Origin: Symbiodinium natans | Lineage: Eukaryota; Sar; Dinophyceae; Suessiales; Symbiodiniaceae | Assembly (NCBI GenBank): GCA_905221605.1 | Contig: CAJNDS010000313.1 | Coordinates: 478,478 to 542,477, forward strand | Length of the DNA: 64,000 nucleotides | Direction of reading: 5' to 3' | Shown: piece after piece, positions 10,271 through 20,541 of the stretch | Position numbering within the stretch: position 1 is the first letter of the stretch | Layout: each line of letters opens with the position of its first letter | Position numbers and translations under genes: made by a program | Notes under the pieces: model-generated | Seen by the model: the letters and a program-made list of their open reading frames with translations, nothing else | Told to the model about the DNA's origin: nothing | Database searches by the model: none

Positions 10271-11034
10271 GGGTTTAGGGTTTAGGGTTGAGGGTTTAGG
10301 GTTTAGGGTTTAGGGTTTAGGGTTTAGGGTTTAGGGTTTAGGTTAAGATTTGGGGCTGGGGGACAGTAGCCTCCTAGTGGTCCAGGAATCCTTCCAGGGC
10401 CCAGAACGTAGACCATTCCCTGTATGAACCTTCAACTGGCGTGTGCTGAGTGAGGCAAAACCCTAAACCCTAAACCCTAAACCCTAAAACAGCTCTGGAA
10501 CAGAAAAGCTCTCTCCAGCTTATCCAGGTTCCTAATTCCCAAGGGTCCATGTTCCTATGCAGTATATGCAGTGGCTCTGAAGGTACTTTCTAGGACTATA
10601 CAACCCTAAAGCCTCAAAGCCCTAATGCGGCTGTTCTTAATGTGGGAGCCTAGGCACAGCACACGTATTGAACTTGCGCACCTTAAGCCCCACAGCCTCG
10701 GGCCCAACACGTACCACCCCAAACCCTAGGCCCCCAAACCCCAGACCCTAAGCACGAAACCCGAAACCCCAAATCCTCAACCCCAAGCCGCTAAACCCTA
10801 AACCCTAAACCCTAAACCCTAAACCCTAAACCCTAAACCCCAAACCCCAAACCCCAAAGCCCAGCTGACTCCACGGCCTAGGCGTCCGTAACACCTTGCA
10901 GTTCACCCGCATAGGGGATCTCAGCCTCGAGGCCTCGGGCTTCGGGCTTATGGGATTTCTGGATTTGAGGGTTTAGGGTTTAGGGTTTAGGGCTTAGGGT
11001 TTAGGGTTTAGGGTTTAGGGCTTAGGGTTTAGGG

Positions 11035-11330
11035 CTTCTGGATTGTCTAGTATCGGGGGCTAACAAGGCGTACAGGGGTTACAGGGGTTTGTAGGGTTTG
11101 TAGGGCTTATGGGATTTCTAGGGTCCATTGGGTTCATGGGGCTAACAGAGGTTACAGGGTTTATAGGGTTTGGAGGGTCGATAGGGTTTATACAGGGTTT
11201 GTACAGTCTGTAGTGTTGTTTTTATAGGGTTTATAGGGTCTGTAGGGTTTGCAGGGTTTGCAGGGTTTTTCGGGTTGACGGGGTTTACAGGATGTACAGG
11301 GTTTGTAGGGTTTATAGGGTTTAGGATGTG
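11035..11330 (+). repeat. Degenerate GGGTTTATA/GGGTTTGTA repeat
   Basis: About 300 bases of imperfect 9-mers (AGGGTTTATAGGGTTTGTAG pattern), distinct from the 7-mer. The same style recurs at 49325-49600. No coding sequence. Confidence 0.8.
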
Positions 11331-11398
11331 GTTTAGGGTTTAGGGTTTAGGGTTTAGGGTTTAGGGTCTAGGGTTTAGGGTTAAACCCTAAACCCTAA
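11331..11398. repeat. Head-to-head telomere-repeat junction
   Basis: TTTAGGG units run directly into CCCTAAA units through the palindrome TTTAGGGTTAAACCCTAAA. This G-strand-to-C-strand order is the signature left when two telomere ends fuse, although inversion of an internal array gives the same result. Confidence 0.85.
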
Positions 11399-11519
11399 GC
11401 CCTACATCCCTTGGTGCAGGGGGCAGCTAGATCCTTTGAAAAGGGCGGGGCCATTCCGGGACTCCAGCTCGGGAAGCCTTCGGGAGTCTTCGAGAGTTAC
11501 TAGGGGGGGTTTAGGGTTC

Positions 11520-11652
11520 AGAGTTTAGGGTTTAGGGTTTAGGGTTTAGGGTTTAGGGTTTTGGGGGTCAGGGTTTAGGGTTTAGGGTTTAGGGTTTAGG
11601 GTTTAGGGTTTAGGGTTTAGGGTTTAGGGTTTAGGGTTTAGGGTTTAGGGTT
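11520..11652 (+). repeat. Telomere-like array
   Basis: Two TTTAGGG blocks (about 5 and 11 units) separated by TTTGGGGGTCA. Confidence 0.95.
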
Positions 11653-12079
11653 GGTTCCAGGTTTTTTTTCGGGCGTGGCAGGGTGTTTATGGATGTTACC
11701 CACCCCTCTTCATGTACAGCCTCCTCTCCTTATGAGGCATACAGAAGCCCGTTAGGGTGTAGCAGGGTTTTGCCTAAAGCAGAGGAGGCTGGGCCCGACG
11801 TATGGGTAGGCCTAGGGGGAACCCTATCTTACCTCGGGGATCTTGAACAAACCCCAAGGGTACAACCTCAAGGGTCCAAGGTACAACCCCCAGAAAGAAC
11901 AAACTCTACAACCTTAAACCGTTACTTAAACCCTAGAACCCTTCACCCCTAAACCTTAAACCCTAGCTCTACAACCCTAAACCCTGACCCCCAAAACCCT
12001 AAACCCTAAATCCTAAACCCTAAACCAAAAATCCTAAACCCTAAACCCTAAACTCCGTCAATGCGAGCACCAACTGCAG

Positions 12080-12109
12080 GTCCGTGTGGTGCACGTCGCC
12101 CCTGCGCAG
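12080..12109 (+). CDS. Candidate micro-exon (30 bp)
   Basis: Bounded by CTGCAG|GTC and GCGCAG|GCT, it reads VRVVHVAPAQ, ten codons in phase 0. Short enough that chance is a real possibility. Confidence 0.3.
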
Positions 12110-12135
12110 GCTTCCGGATCGGCATCCAATACACC

Positions 12136-12297
12136 TATTTGCTTAGGACCCCCCCCCCCCCCCCCCACAAAGGGTTTAGGGTTTGTGGTTTAGGGTTTAG
12201 TGTTTAGGGCTTAGGGAAAAAGAGAAATAGTCTTCCTTCTGAGGGTGATATAGGGGTTCTTGTCTTCATATCTTGAGGGTTCTCAAGCAAATAGCAG
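12136..12297. mobile_element. Family F element with nested telomere-like repeat
   Basis: The left end TATTTGCTTAGGACCCCC and right end TTCTCAAGCAAATAGCAG are inverted repeats like those at 16986-17141. The interior contains GGGTTTAGGG units, so an array arose or was captured inside the element. Confidence 0.55.
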
Positions 12298-12415
12298 GAG
12301 GCACCAAGATTGTTGTTGGGGCTCATCGGGTGTAAGGGGTTAGGGGTGGGTGTTTGGGGGGGGGGGGGGCTTGGGTTTGGGACCCTAGATTATGCCGCAC
12401 CTGTGAAATGTTTAT

Positions 12416-12528
12416 CTAGGATGCCCAGTAGTACCCTTATTCCCTTTTTGGGGGGTTTAGGTTCCCTTATAAACCCCTTCAAGCAAAAAAGGGCACCCTT
12501 TTTAAGCCTAGGTTACTGGGCAGCCTAG
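12416..12528 (+). mobile_element. MITE-like element, family A, copy 2
   Basis: The best-preserved copy. CTAGGATGCCCAGTAG at the left and TTACTGGGCAGCCTAG at the right match as inverted repeats at 14 of 16 positions. TTAT flanks both sides. Interior blocks match 680-797 and 53257-53386. Confidence 0.8.
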
Positions 12529-13430
12529 TTATGGTTTCTAGAGGGCTTGGGTGGTTCAGAGGCTTGAGCATTCGGGGTTTTAGGGTTCCAGGCTATGCGA
12601 GGTGGGCAGATGACAGCTGCCTTCCAAGCCTGAGACTCCGAGGAGTCCTATTTGAAGGGTTTAGGGTTGAGTGTTTAGGGTTTAGGGTTTAGGGTTTAGG
12701 ATTTAGGGGCCTTGCTTCAAAAAAGCACTTTGGGCTATTTGGGGGCTTCCGGAGATGGGGGTACCGTAAATGCCCATTTGGGCTCTTTTGAGCCCAAAAG
12801 GGTAAGCCAAAATCCAGTACGATGTGCGCTGAGCTGAAAATTACCAGCCTGGCACCGAATTAGATGCTCGATCATGAAAGGGGTTAGGGTTTAGGGTTTA
12901 GGGTTTAGGGTTTAAGGTTTAGGGTTTAGGGTTTAGGGTTTAGGGTTTAGGGTTTAGGGTTTAATTAGGGTTTAGGGTTTAGGGTTTAGGGCTCAGGGTT
13001 TAGGGTTTAGGGGCCTCCCGCTTGCCACGAGGTTGCCGTCAATGCGACGGGGAGGCCACACCGCCCCCGTGCTTCGGGTCCTTTTCTCCCCAACCCCTTC
13101 CCCCCAAACCGTGAACCCTAAACCCTGAACCTTGAACCCTAAACCCTAAACCCTAAACTCTAAACCCTAAACCCCGAACCCTAAACCCTGAACCCCAAAC
13201 CCTAAACCCCAAGCCTTGCGCCCCGAACCCTCAACCCCAACGATTTTAAGGACGTCGTCCGTGGGCCTTTGAGGGTTCTATCTACATGTGGCCTCAAAGG
13301 GTTGAGCCTCTGTTTGCTGGCTTTATAGGGTAGTAGTTTAGGGCTTATATATGGGGTATGAACTTATATAGGGTTTTATAAGGTATTAACTTATAGGGTT
13401 TTCAGGGTTTAGGGTAGTTCGGGTTGGTTC

Positions 13431-13553
13431 ATGGCTTCGGTGAAAGACTCTTTTCGTCGCTGCAGTGGATCTAAGCCCGTCATCGTCCGCCAGGCCCCTC
13501 AACCTCCGGCAGAGCAGTCGGCCAAGGAAGGGGTGGATACTTGCCGGGTTTAG
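13431..13553 (+). CDS. Candidate exon or short ORF (40 codons)
   Basis: ATG-initiated + frame reading MASVKDSFRRCSGSKPVIV and then RQAPQPPAEQSAKEG, stopping in the following TTTAGGG array. An exon entered at the CTGCAG site near 13462 is an alternative. No family recognised. Confidence 0.35.
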   Translation: MASVKDSFRRCSGSKPVIVRQAPQPPAEQSAKEGVDTCRV

Positions 13554-14331
13554 GGTTTAGGGTTTAGGGTTTAGGGTTTAGGGTGTAGGGTGTAGGGTGT
13601 AGGGTGTAGGGGTGCGGGTGAAAGAGGGGCAGGGGAGGAAGGATTTGTGGGTTTCGGGCTTCGCATTTCGTGTTTAATTTTGGTGCATTTAAGGTCTTCC
13701 ATGCACTGGCATGGAGTACGGAATGCAGAAGCACCGCCGACGACCGAAGCAGCTCAAGCCTCAAACCCTAGAACTTAACACCCGAAAGCCTAAACCTTAC
13801 GGGGGCGAGGGCGGTGTTCAGGGTGTAGGGTTTGGGGTTTAGGGGGAGAGTGTTGCGACACTGCGCCAGATAGTGCATCAGATTCTAGAAATCTCCTTTT
13901 GTCGAGGGCGTTGGTTTATGGATTAAGGTTAGAAATTTACGGGGGTAGGGACTAGCGTTTCAGGGCTCACGGTTTGTTTTGGTTGGTAATTTGAAAAGAG
14001 ACTTCTTCAGGGGTTTGCAAGTACCAGAGCAATGGTAGTTTGCTTAAGGCTCCTCCACCACACACATATCAAGAAGCCGGCGGACCTTTTCTTTTAAGAT
14101 GAGGAAGACCTGAAGGCTTAGGGTTTAGGGTTTATATAAGGCCTAAGGGTAGTTGCATGATGCCTTAGTATGCCTAAACCCTAAACCCTAACCCCTAAAA
14201 ATGGGGACCCCTCATATACCCCTATATACCCTATGAAACCAAGGGGCCCTTACCTCAGAAGCCTGCCCTGGGGCTCTCTTTACCTACAGTCTTATGGGTT
14301 ACCTACTCATTAAGGGGCAGTTACTACTAAA

Positions 14332-14460
14332 CTAGGACCCGGAGTAGGCCCTTATTTCCTTTTTTTTTGTGGGGGGGGGGGGGGGGGGGGGTGCGGTTTC
14401 CTTGCAACCCCCCTTATAACCAAAACGAGTACCCTGTTTGTTCCTAGATGCCCTCGTGGG
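14332..14460 (+). mobile_element. Divergent family A element with poly-G insertion
   Basis: Starts CTAGGACCCGGAGTAGGCC and ends TTCCTAGATGCCCTCGTGGG. The TTATTTCC, GGTTTCCTTGCAACC and CTTATAACC blocks correspond to family A, with a T8/G19 run expanded in the left half. Confidence 0.5.
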
Positions 14461-14710
14461 TCTGGTAAACTGTACGTAGGAAGGGGGTTTAGGGTTTAGG
14501 GTTTAGGGTTTAGGGTTTAGGGTTTAGGGTTTAGGGTCAAAGAAGGTAAGAAACCACATTCAACTACCCACGGACATGGCTTAGGGCTTAGGGCTTTGAA
14601 GTTTTGGACCCCCTAGGGTTTAGGGTTTTTAGGGTTTAAGGTTTAGGGTTTAGGGTTTGGGGTTTAGGGTTTAGGGTTTAGGGTTTAGGGTTTATTTTAG
14701 GGTGGAAGCC

Positions 14711-14790
14711 TCAAAGCCAGAAGACGTTGGCTCCAGGGGCCAGGGCGCGGGCATCAACGTGTCCAAGCAGGCTGGCTGCCCAGTGGGGTT
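14711..14790 (+). CDS. Candidate exon
   Basis: A + frame reads ASKPEDVGSRGQGAGINVSK and then QAGCPVG, between TTTAGGG arrays. AAGCAG|GCT is a possible 3-prime edge. No family recognised. Confidence 0.35.
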
Positions 14791-14973
14791 GAGGGTTTAG
14801 GGTTTAGGGTTTGGGTCTAAGCCCCGAACCCAAAAACCAAGACCCCCCATCAACAAGCCCCTAAACCCTTAAACCCATAAACCCTGAAGGCAAGAAAGCC
14901 CTACAAACCCGCTAAAGCCCTATAACCCCTCCCTAGACCCTCAACCTATATAAACCCTATTGTAAGTCAACCC

Positions 14974-15165
14974 TAAACCCTAAACCCTCAACCCTCAACC
15001 CTAAACCCTAAACCCTAAACCCTAAACCCTAAACCCTAAACCCTAAACCCTAAACCCTAAACCCTCACCCCTAAACCCTAAACCCTAAACCCTAAACCCT
15101 AAACCCTAAACCCTAAACCCTAAACCCTAAACCCTAAACCCTAAACCCTAAACCCTAAACCCTAA
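14974..15165 (-). repeat. Long telomere-like array
   Basis: About 25 CCCTAAA units with occasional CCCTCAA variants, among the longest arrays in the window. Confidence 0.95.
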
Positions 15166-15211
15166 ACCCAAACCCCCAAACCCCCAAACCCTAGAGGCCC
15201 AAAAAACCTAG

Positions 15212-15280
15212 GTCGTGTCGGTACCTTCCGGCCGCCGGGCCGCCATACACTGGAGCAGCCCGGGAAAGGTGCTTTGGCAG
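15212..15280 (+). CDS. Candidate phase-0 exon, SHR-BD-like start (69 bp)
   Basis: Bounded by CCTAG|GTCG and TGGCAG|GTG, it reads VVSVPSGRRAAIHWSSPGKV and then LWQ, 23 codons. In VPS13 proteins the SHR-BD region begins with a proline/glycine turn followed by a conserved HW, which this resembles. The flanking arrays are CCCTAAA upstream and TTTAGGG downstream. Confidence 0.5.
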
Positions 15281-18200
15281 GTGTTGGGGATTTTGGGTTT
15301 TGGGTTTAGGGTTTAGGGTTTAGGGTTTCAACCCTCAACCCTGTAAACCCTAAACCCTCTAAGCCCTCAACCCTAAACCCTGCAAAGCCTACAAACTCCA
15401 AACTCCAAAGCCCCAAAACGAAACCAAACGGCTCGGGAGTTGCGAAAGTTTGTCTGAAGCTACCTGTTCGGGCATATAGGGTTTAGGGTTTGTAGGGGGA
15501 TTCGGGGTTATGGGCTGGTCATGGCTGTTTGGGGTTTTGGCCCTAAACCCTAAACCGTAAGCCGTAAGCCATAAACCCAAGGCTTTTCTCTGCAATGTTG
15601 TGTCGCTTGCGGCAGAGGCTACTTGTTCTTCTGCGCCGGAGTTTCACTGTTTGCCCTTCAGGGCTGCAAGCCTCAGGTATCCATTTCATGCGCTGCATCA
15701 GGGGCTTCAAAAGCCCCCAAAAACACAAAATCTCAAGGCCCGAAGCCCCAACCAGAATCCGCTCAGGCAGGCCACTTTGGGGTTTTGTTGGCTTAGGGGC
15801 CCAGAAATGGATGGGTTTAGGGCTCAGGGCTCTCAAACCCTTAAACCGCGTGCCCTAAACCCTAAACCCTAAACCCTAAACCCTAAACCCTAAACCCTAA
15901 ACCCTAAACCCTAAACCCGACACTGAGCAGCCCGAAGCCGCTCTTCCAGATGCCGGAGCCCGAAGCCTTGGGCTGTAAGTCATAGGGCTCCAGGTCATGA
16001 CATAGGTTTGCTTTAGGCTCTTAGGGTTTAAGTTTAGGGTTTAGGGTTTAGGGTTCAGGGTTTAGGGTTTAGGGTTTTTTAGGCAGGGCTGTGGCTCCTG
16101 AAAGCCCCATCCTGCAAGCGTTTAACGCGAGTCTTAGCGGGAAGGTTTAGAATCTAGGGTTTAGGCTTAAAGTCCCTCACCTGCTTTATATGAAAGGTTT
16201 AGGCTTTCAGGTTTGGGGTTTAGAATTTAGGGTTTTGGGGCTGAGTCCTGTCAGGAACCGCTTTGGATTCGAGTGCAGATCGCGGACAGTCCCCGCTGGC
16301 GATGGTCTGGGAAGCTTCGCGTAGGCCCGCTCAGGGCTCCTATAGCCCTAAACCCTAAACCCTAAACCCTAAACCCTTAATTCCCCAAAGCGTGGTTTAG
16401 GGGTTTAGGGGTCTCTTCTTGGAGGTTCATGGGGACTTATAAGCCAGGGCTATAAATAGGGTAACTATGGTGAGAACCTTATCTAGGACTCCTAGAACCC
16501 TACTTACAAAAGGGTTTAGGGTTTAGGGTTTAGGGTTTAGGGTGTTGGCTTTGGGCTCTGAGCCCAAACAAATGAGCGGTTGTAGAAACACCGATTGGCT
16601 GGTCTCGGAAAGAACTGGCTGACATGCGCGTGGTTTTTTTTGTTCAAGGTTCCTTACCTTATAAAGTAACCAACCCCAAAAAAGGGGGTGCCCTTGTTAG
16701 AATATGGTTACTGGGCTACCAAGAAACTTAATAAAGAGGGTCCATGCCTCACAGTATTTCAACTCAAGCCTGCACGCACTCCGAGGTCCACATACCTCTC
16801 AGTCAACATCCAGCCCAAAAGTGTTTAGGGTTTAGGTTTTGGGGTTTAGGGTTTAGGGTTTAGGCTTTAGGCTTTAGGAAACTCAAACCTGCAAGACCTC
16901 ATCGTGCGAATCCCAATCTCCCTCCAAGTCACACTCCAACCCAACATTTCCGGGGAGGCTTGCTTGAACTGGGGGTTCCCAATTTCTAGTAATTGCTTAA
17001 GCACCCCCCCCAAAAAATGAAACAAAATAAGTGACCTTAAAAAAAAATATATATATATATATAAAGATATTTTCTTCCTTATAAGGGTAATTTAGGGATT
17101 AGTATTATTTAGTCTTTTGGGGGTTCTTAAGCAAATAGTAGATTGGGGTCCTTAGTATAAGGGACTCCTGCTATTTCGGGATCAAGATTGGGGACCCCTG
17201 TTTCCGTAAACCCCCAACTGGGTTTTCAGATGGTAACGAAAAACCTCTTAAAACACCCTAACCCCTGGTGTCCTGGAGGACTTCGGCCGGGCACCCTAAA
17301 CCCTTAACCATACAGGGTTTCCGGTTTAGGGTTCTGGGTTTTGGCGTCTAGGGGTTTAGGGATCCTCAATCTCATGAAAGTTCTCTTCCTTGAATTCTGG
17401 GGCTTTTGGGGCCCTAAACCCTAAACCCCAAACCCTAAACCCTAAACCTGAAACCCTAAACCCTAAACCTTACTAAACCCTAAACCCTAAATCCTGGGAT
17501 CCTCTGGGTTCCGCCCGGCCCAACTTAAAAGGAGAGGTGGGGGAGTACTCCTTCCAGTGCTGCGCCGAGCACCCGAACCAGTGGGAGATCGAGAATCTGC
17601 GTGTGGAGGCTGAAAACCGGGTGTTTTATAGGCTTTGTGGGGTTTAGGGTTGAGGGTTTAGGGTTTAGAGTTTAGGGTTTAGGGTTTGATTTTCCCCCTT
17701 TTTCTAGCAGTCCTTAATCGGGATTATCACAGCCCCCCCTCTCCCCCCCTCCCCGCCCCGATTCACGATTCCCTATTGTGAGCGTCTTCAGATCCCAGCC
17801 ATAATTCAGGCAGCACTCCAAGACGAAGGTCATTGGGCTGTCCCCAGTAGTAGAGTAGGTAACCTTTAACCCTTTTTGGGGTAGTAGAATCCCCTGATGA
17901 TCCCAAAGGTTAACCTTTCATTCCCCCAGGTTACCCTAAACCCTAAACCCTAAACCCTAAACCCTAAACCCTAAACCCTAAACCCTCATTGGGCTGTCTG
18001 TGTACCGGGCTGACCGCTTCCAGCCCCCCAACCCCTACCCCTCCCCGGGCAGGTTAGGAGCGAGGAGGCGACGACCTACTTCATCTTCCGGCTTGGAAGC
18101 CGCACCACTCAGTCAGAGGGAAACGCCCTAAACCCTAAACCCTAAAGCCTAGCCCCTAAACCCTAAACCCGAAACCCTAAACCCTAAACCCTAAACCGCG

Positions 18201-18380
18201 CGGCCACTTAGGGTTTAAGGGTGTATCTGGCTTGGCGTACCTATGGGGTCTTCAGGCCTTGTGTGTCCGTCTGTTCTTGTTTCAGTTCTTGGCTCAACTT
18301 GGTGGTTACCTGCGGCTACACTGGGCCCTTGTAGTGAAGGGTAGCCAACTGGTGCATGCCAATGGGCCTCGGGCGTTTGT

Positions 18381-18412
<32 letters not shown>

Positions 18413-19946
18413 CTCTTTCTCTTTCTCTTTCTTTTTTCTCTCCCTCTCTCTCTCGTTGTCGTCTGCCTGGTTTTTTTTTCCTCTAGGTTGCTTAGGTGGC
18501 TGTCTGTTTAAGCATTTAACATCTCCTTGGCCCGAAGCCAAGCCGATCGCATGAGTGGATGGCCCAGGGCTGGTGCCAGGACTGCTGCAAGTTTTTTTTT
18601 GTTCTGTCTTGGCTTTAAGACGTTCTTGCCTGAGCCGTGAAGGGGTTCTGCTCTGTCTGTGTTTTCGCCATAAAAGGCATCAGCTTCCAGCAGTAGCCTG
18701 CTTGAGAGATTGGCTTACGGCCTCTGTGTTAGCGCTCATGGCACTTCCCAATGCGAGAGTCCAAGAAGCATTCGAGAAGTTTGTGATGAACCTGGAGATT
18801 GAACGTCACCAGCAAAGCCTCAATCTGGACATCTCAGCAGAATCCCCCACGTCGCCCGCAAGCTCAGTGTGCGCAAGTCCGCGACATGTGCCGCTAAGCT
18901 TCCGGAGGAAACGGTGCAGTAGCTCGCGCTCTCATAGCCGCATCCGCTCACCATTGCCTTGTAACGGGGGCCCTGTTTTGAGGAGTGTTTCCCCCGCCAG
19001 GAGGAACCACCCCTCAAACAGTTTGGGACGAGATGCAGTGGCAAGAGTAGCTATCAACCCAAGAGATGAGTACTTGCAGGCAGAGTTGAGCAAGCTTACT
19101 GAGCAGATCAAGGTTGACATCATGAAAGCCATCAGCCAAGCCTTGAAAGACACTTCTCAGCTGGCACATACGCTTCATGATCGCGCCGCCAACCAGCTAG
19201 AGAGTCATGACGCTGAGGCCCCAGCCTGTTTTCACAACACAGTAGCCCGGCCCCTTCTCAAGAGTGACTGCACTGGCCTTTCTTCTTCCTTGTTTAAGAC
19301 TAGCAGCGGGGTTGAGGCGACTGACCTTCAAGTCTTACAATCTGCTGAGCAGATTCTTGAAGCGATGGACGCTTGTGCTTCTAAGCTGGGAGAGCTACCG
19401 GGCACTGCTAAGGCAAATGTGACCTTGACGTTTTGCCCTCAGCCATCTAGTGTAACAGCCCATGCCTTGAACTGTCGTGTCAGGGCCATGGGTGTTAATT
19501 TGTGTGACAAAGTTACTGAGAACAGTTGTAGATTTCCAAGGGGCCTGTTGGGCGGACAGCGGGGCCAGCCAAGCATAACAATTTTCTGGACCAGCACGCA
19601 CAAGATTACTGTGCAGGTGCATGCCAAGAAAGCAAATGTAGTACTGAAAGGCAGAAGATCTGCCTTCTCCCATCCTGTGCTTCGTAAATTCGTCCCCTTT
19701 TTAGGGGCACCTGTTTCGGCAATCACAAATGCTGGCAGTGAAATCTAGTTGCTTAGGTTCTGTTGCGCCTTGGCCCTTGGATTCTGTTTGGCTGTTGTGT
19801 TTTTCTCAACGCTTCGGCCTGTGCAAAGATGCTCCCTTTAGGTTGAGCGGATGCAGCCTAATTTGCTCTTTTAGTGCACTCTTGGATGCGTTGTTGAAAT
19901 GAAAAGTTGTGTGCGGCCCCTCTGCTGGGTGTGTTGTTTTTGCTTG

Positions 19947-19979
<33 letters not shown>

Positions 19980-20503
19980 TTTTCTCCTCCTCTCTCGCTG
20001 TGCGCCTGCTGTGTCTTTGTTTTTTCTGTTCTTGTGTTGTGTGGTGTTTCTGTCTTGTGTGTGCGTGGTGGTGTGTGTTTGTGTGTTTGGGTGTTTGTGT
20101 GTTTGTGTGTGTGTGTCTGTGTGTTTCCGTTTTTTTGTTTTTTGTTTTGTTTTTTGTGTGTGTTGTTTCTGTGTTGCTTGTGTGTTGTTTGTGTGTTGTT
20201 TGTGTCTTGTTTGTTTGTTGTGTGTGTGGTGGTGTGCTCTGTGTGTGTGTGTGTGTGTGGGTGTGTGTGTGTGCGTGGGTGTGTGTGTGGGTTGTGTGTG
20301 TGTGTGTGCTTGTGTGCTTGTTTTTGCGTGTGCGTGTGCGTGTGCGTGTGTGCGTGTGTGCGTGTGCGCGTGTGCGCGGATGCGCGTGTGCGTGCGTGCG
20401 TGCTGGTGGGCGGGCGGGCGGGCGTGTGTGCGTGCGCGTGTGGGTGTGTGGGTGTGTTGCTGTGTGTGTCTGTGTGTGTGCTTGCGCGCGTCTGCTCGGT
20501 TGC

Positions 20504-20541
<38 letters not shown>

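Noticed and set aside
18215-18541. 108-codon minus-strand frame with Glu/Lys/Arg repeats
   Set aside because: Created by the TC tract upstream of LINE ORF1; it overlaps the element's leader on the opposite strand.
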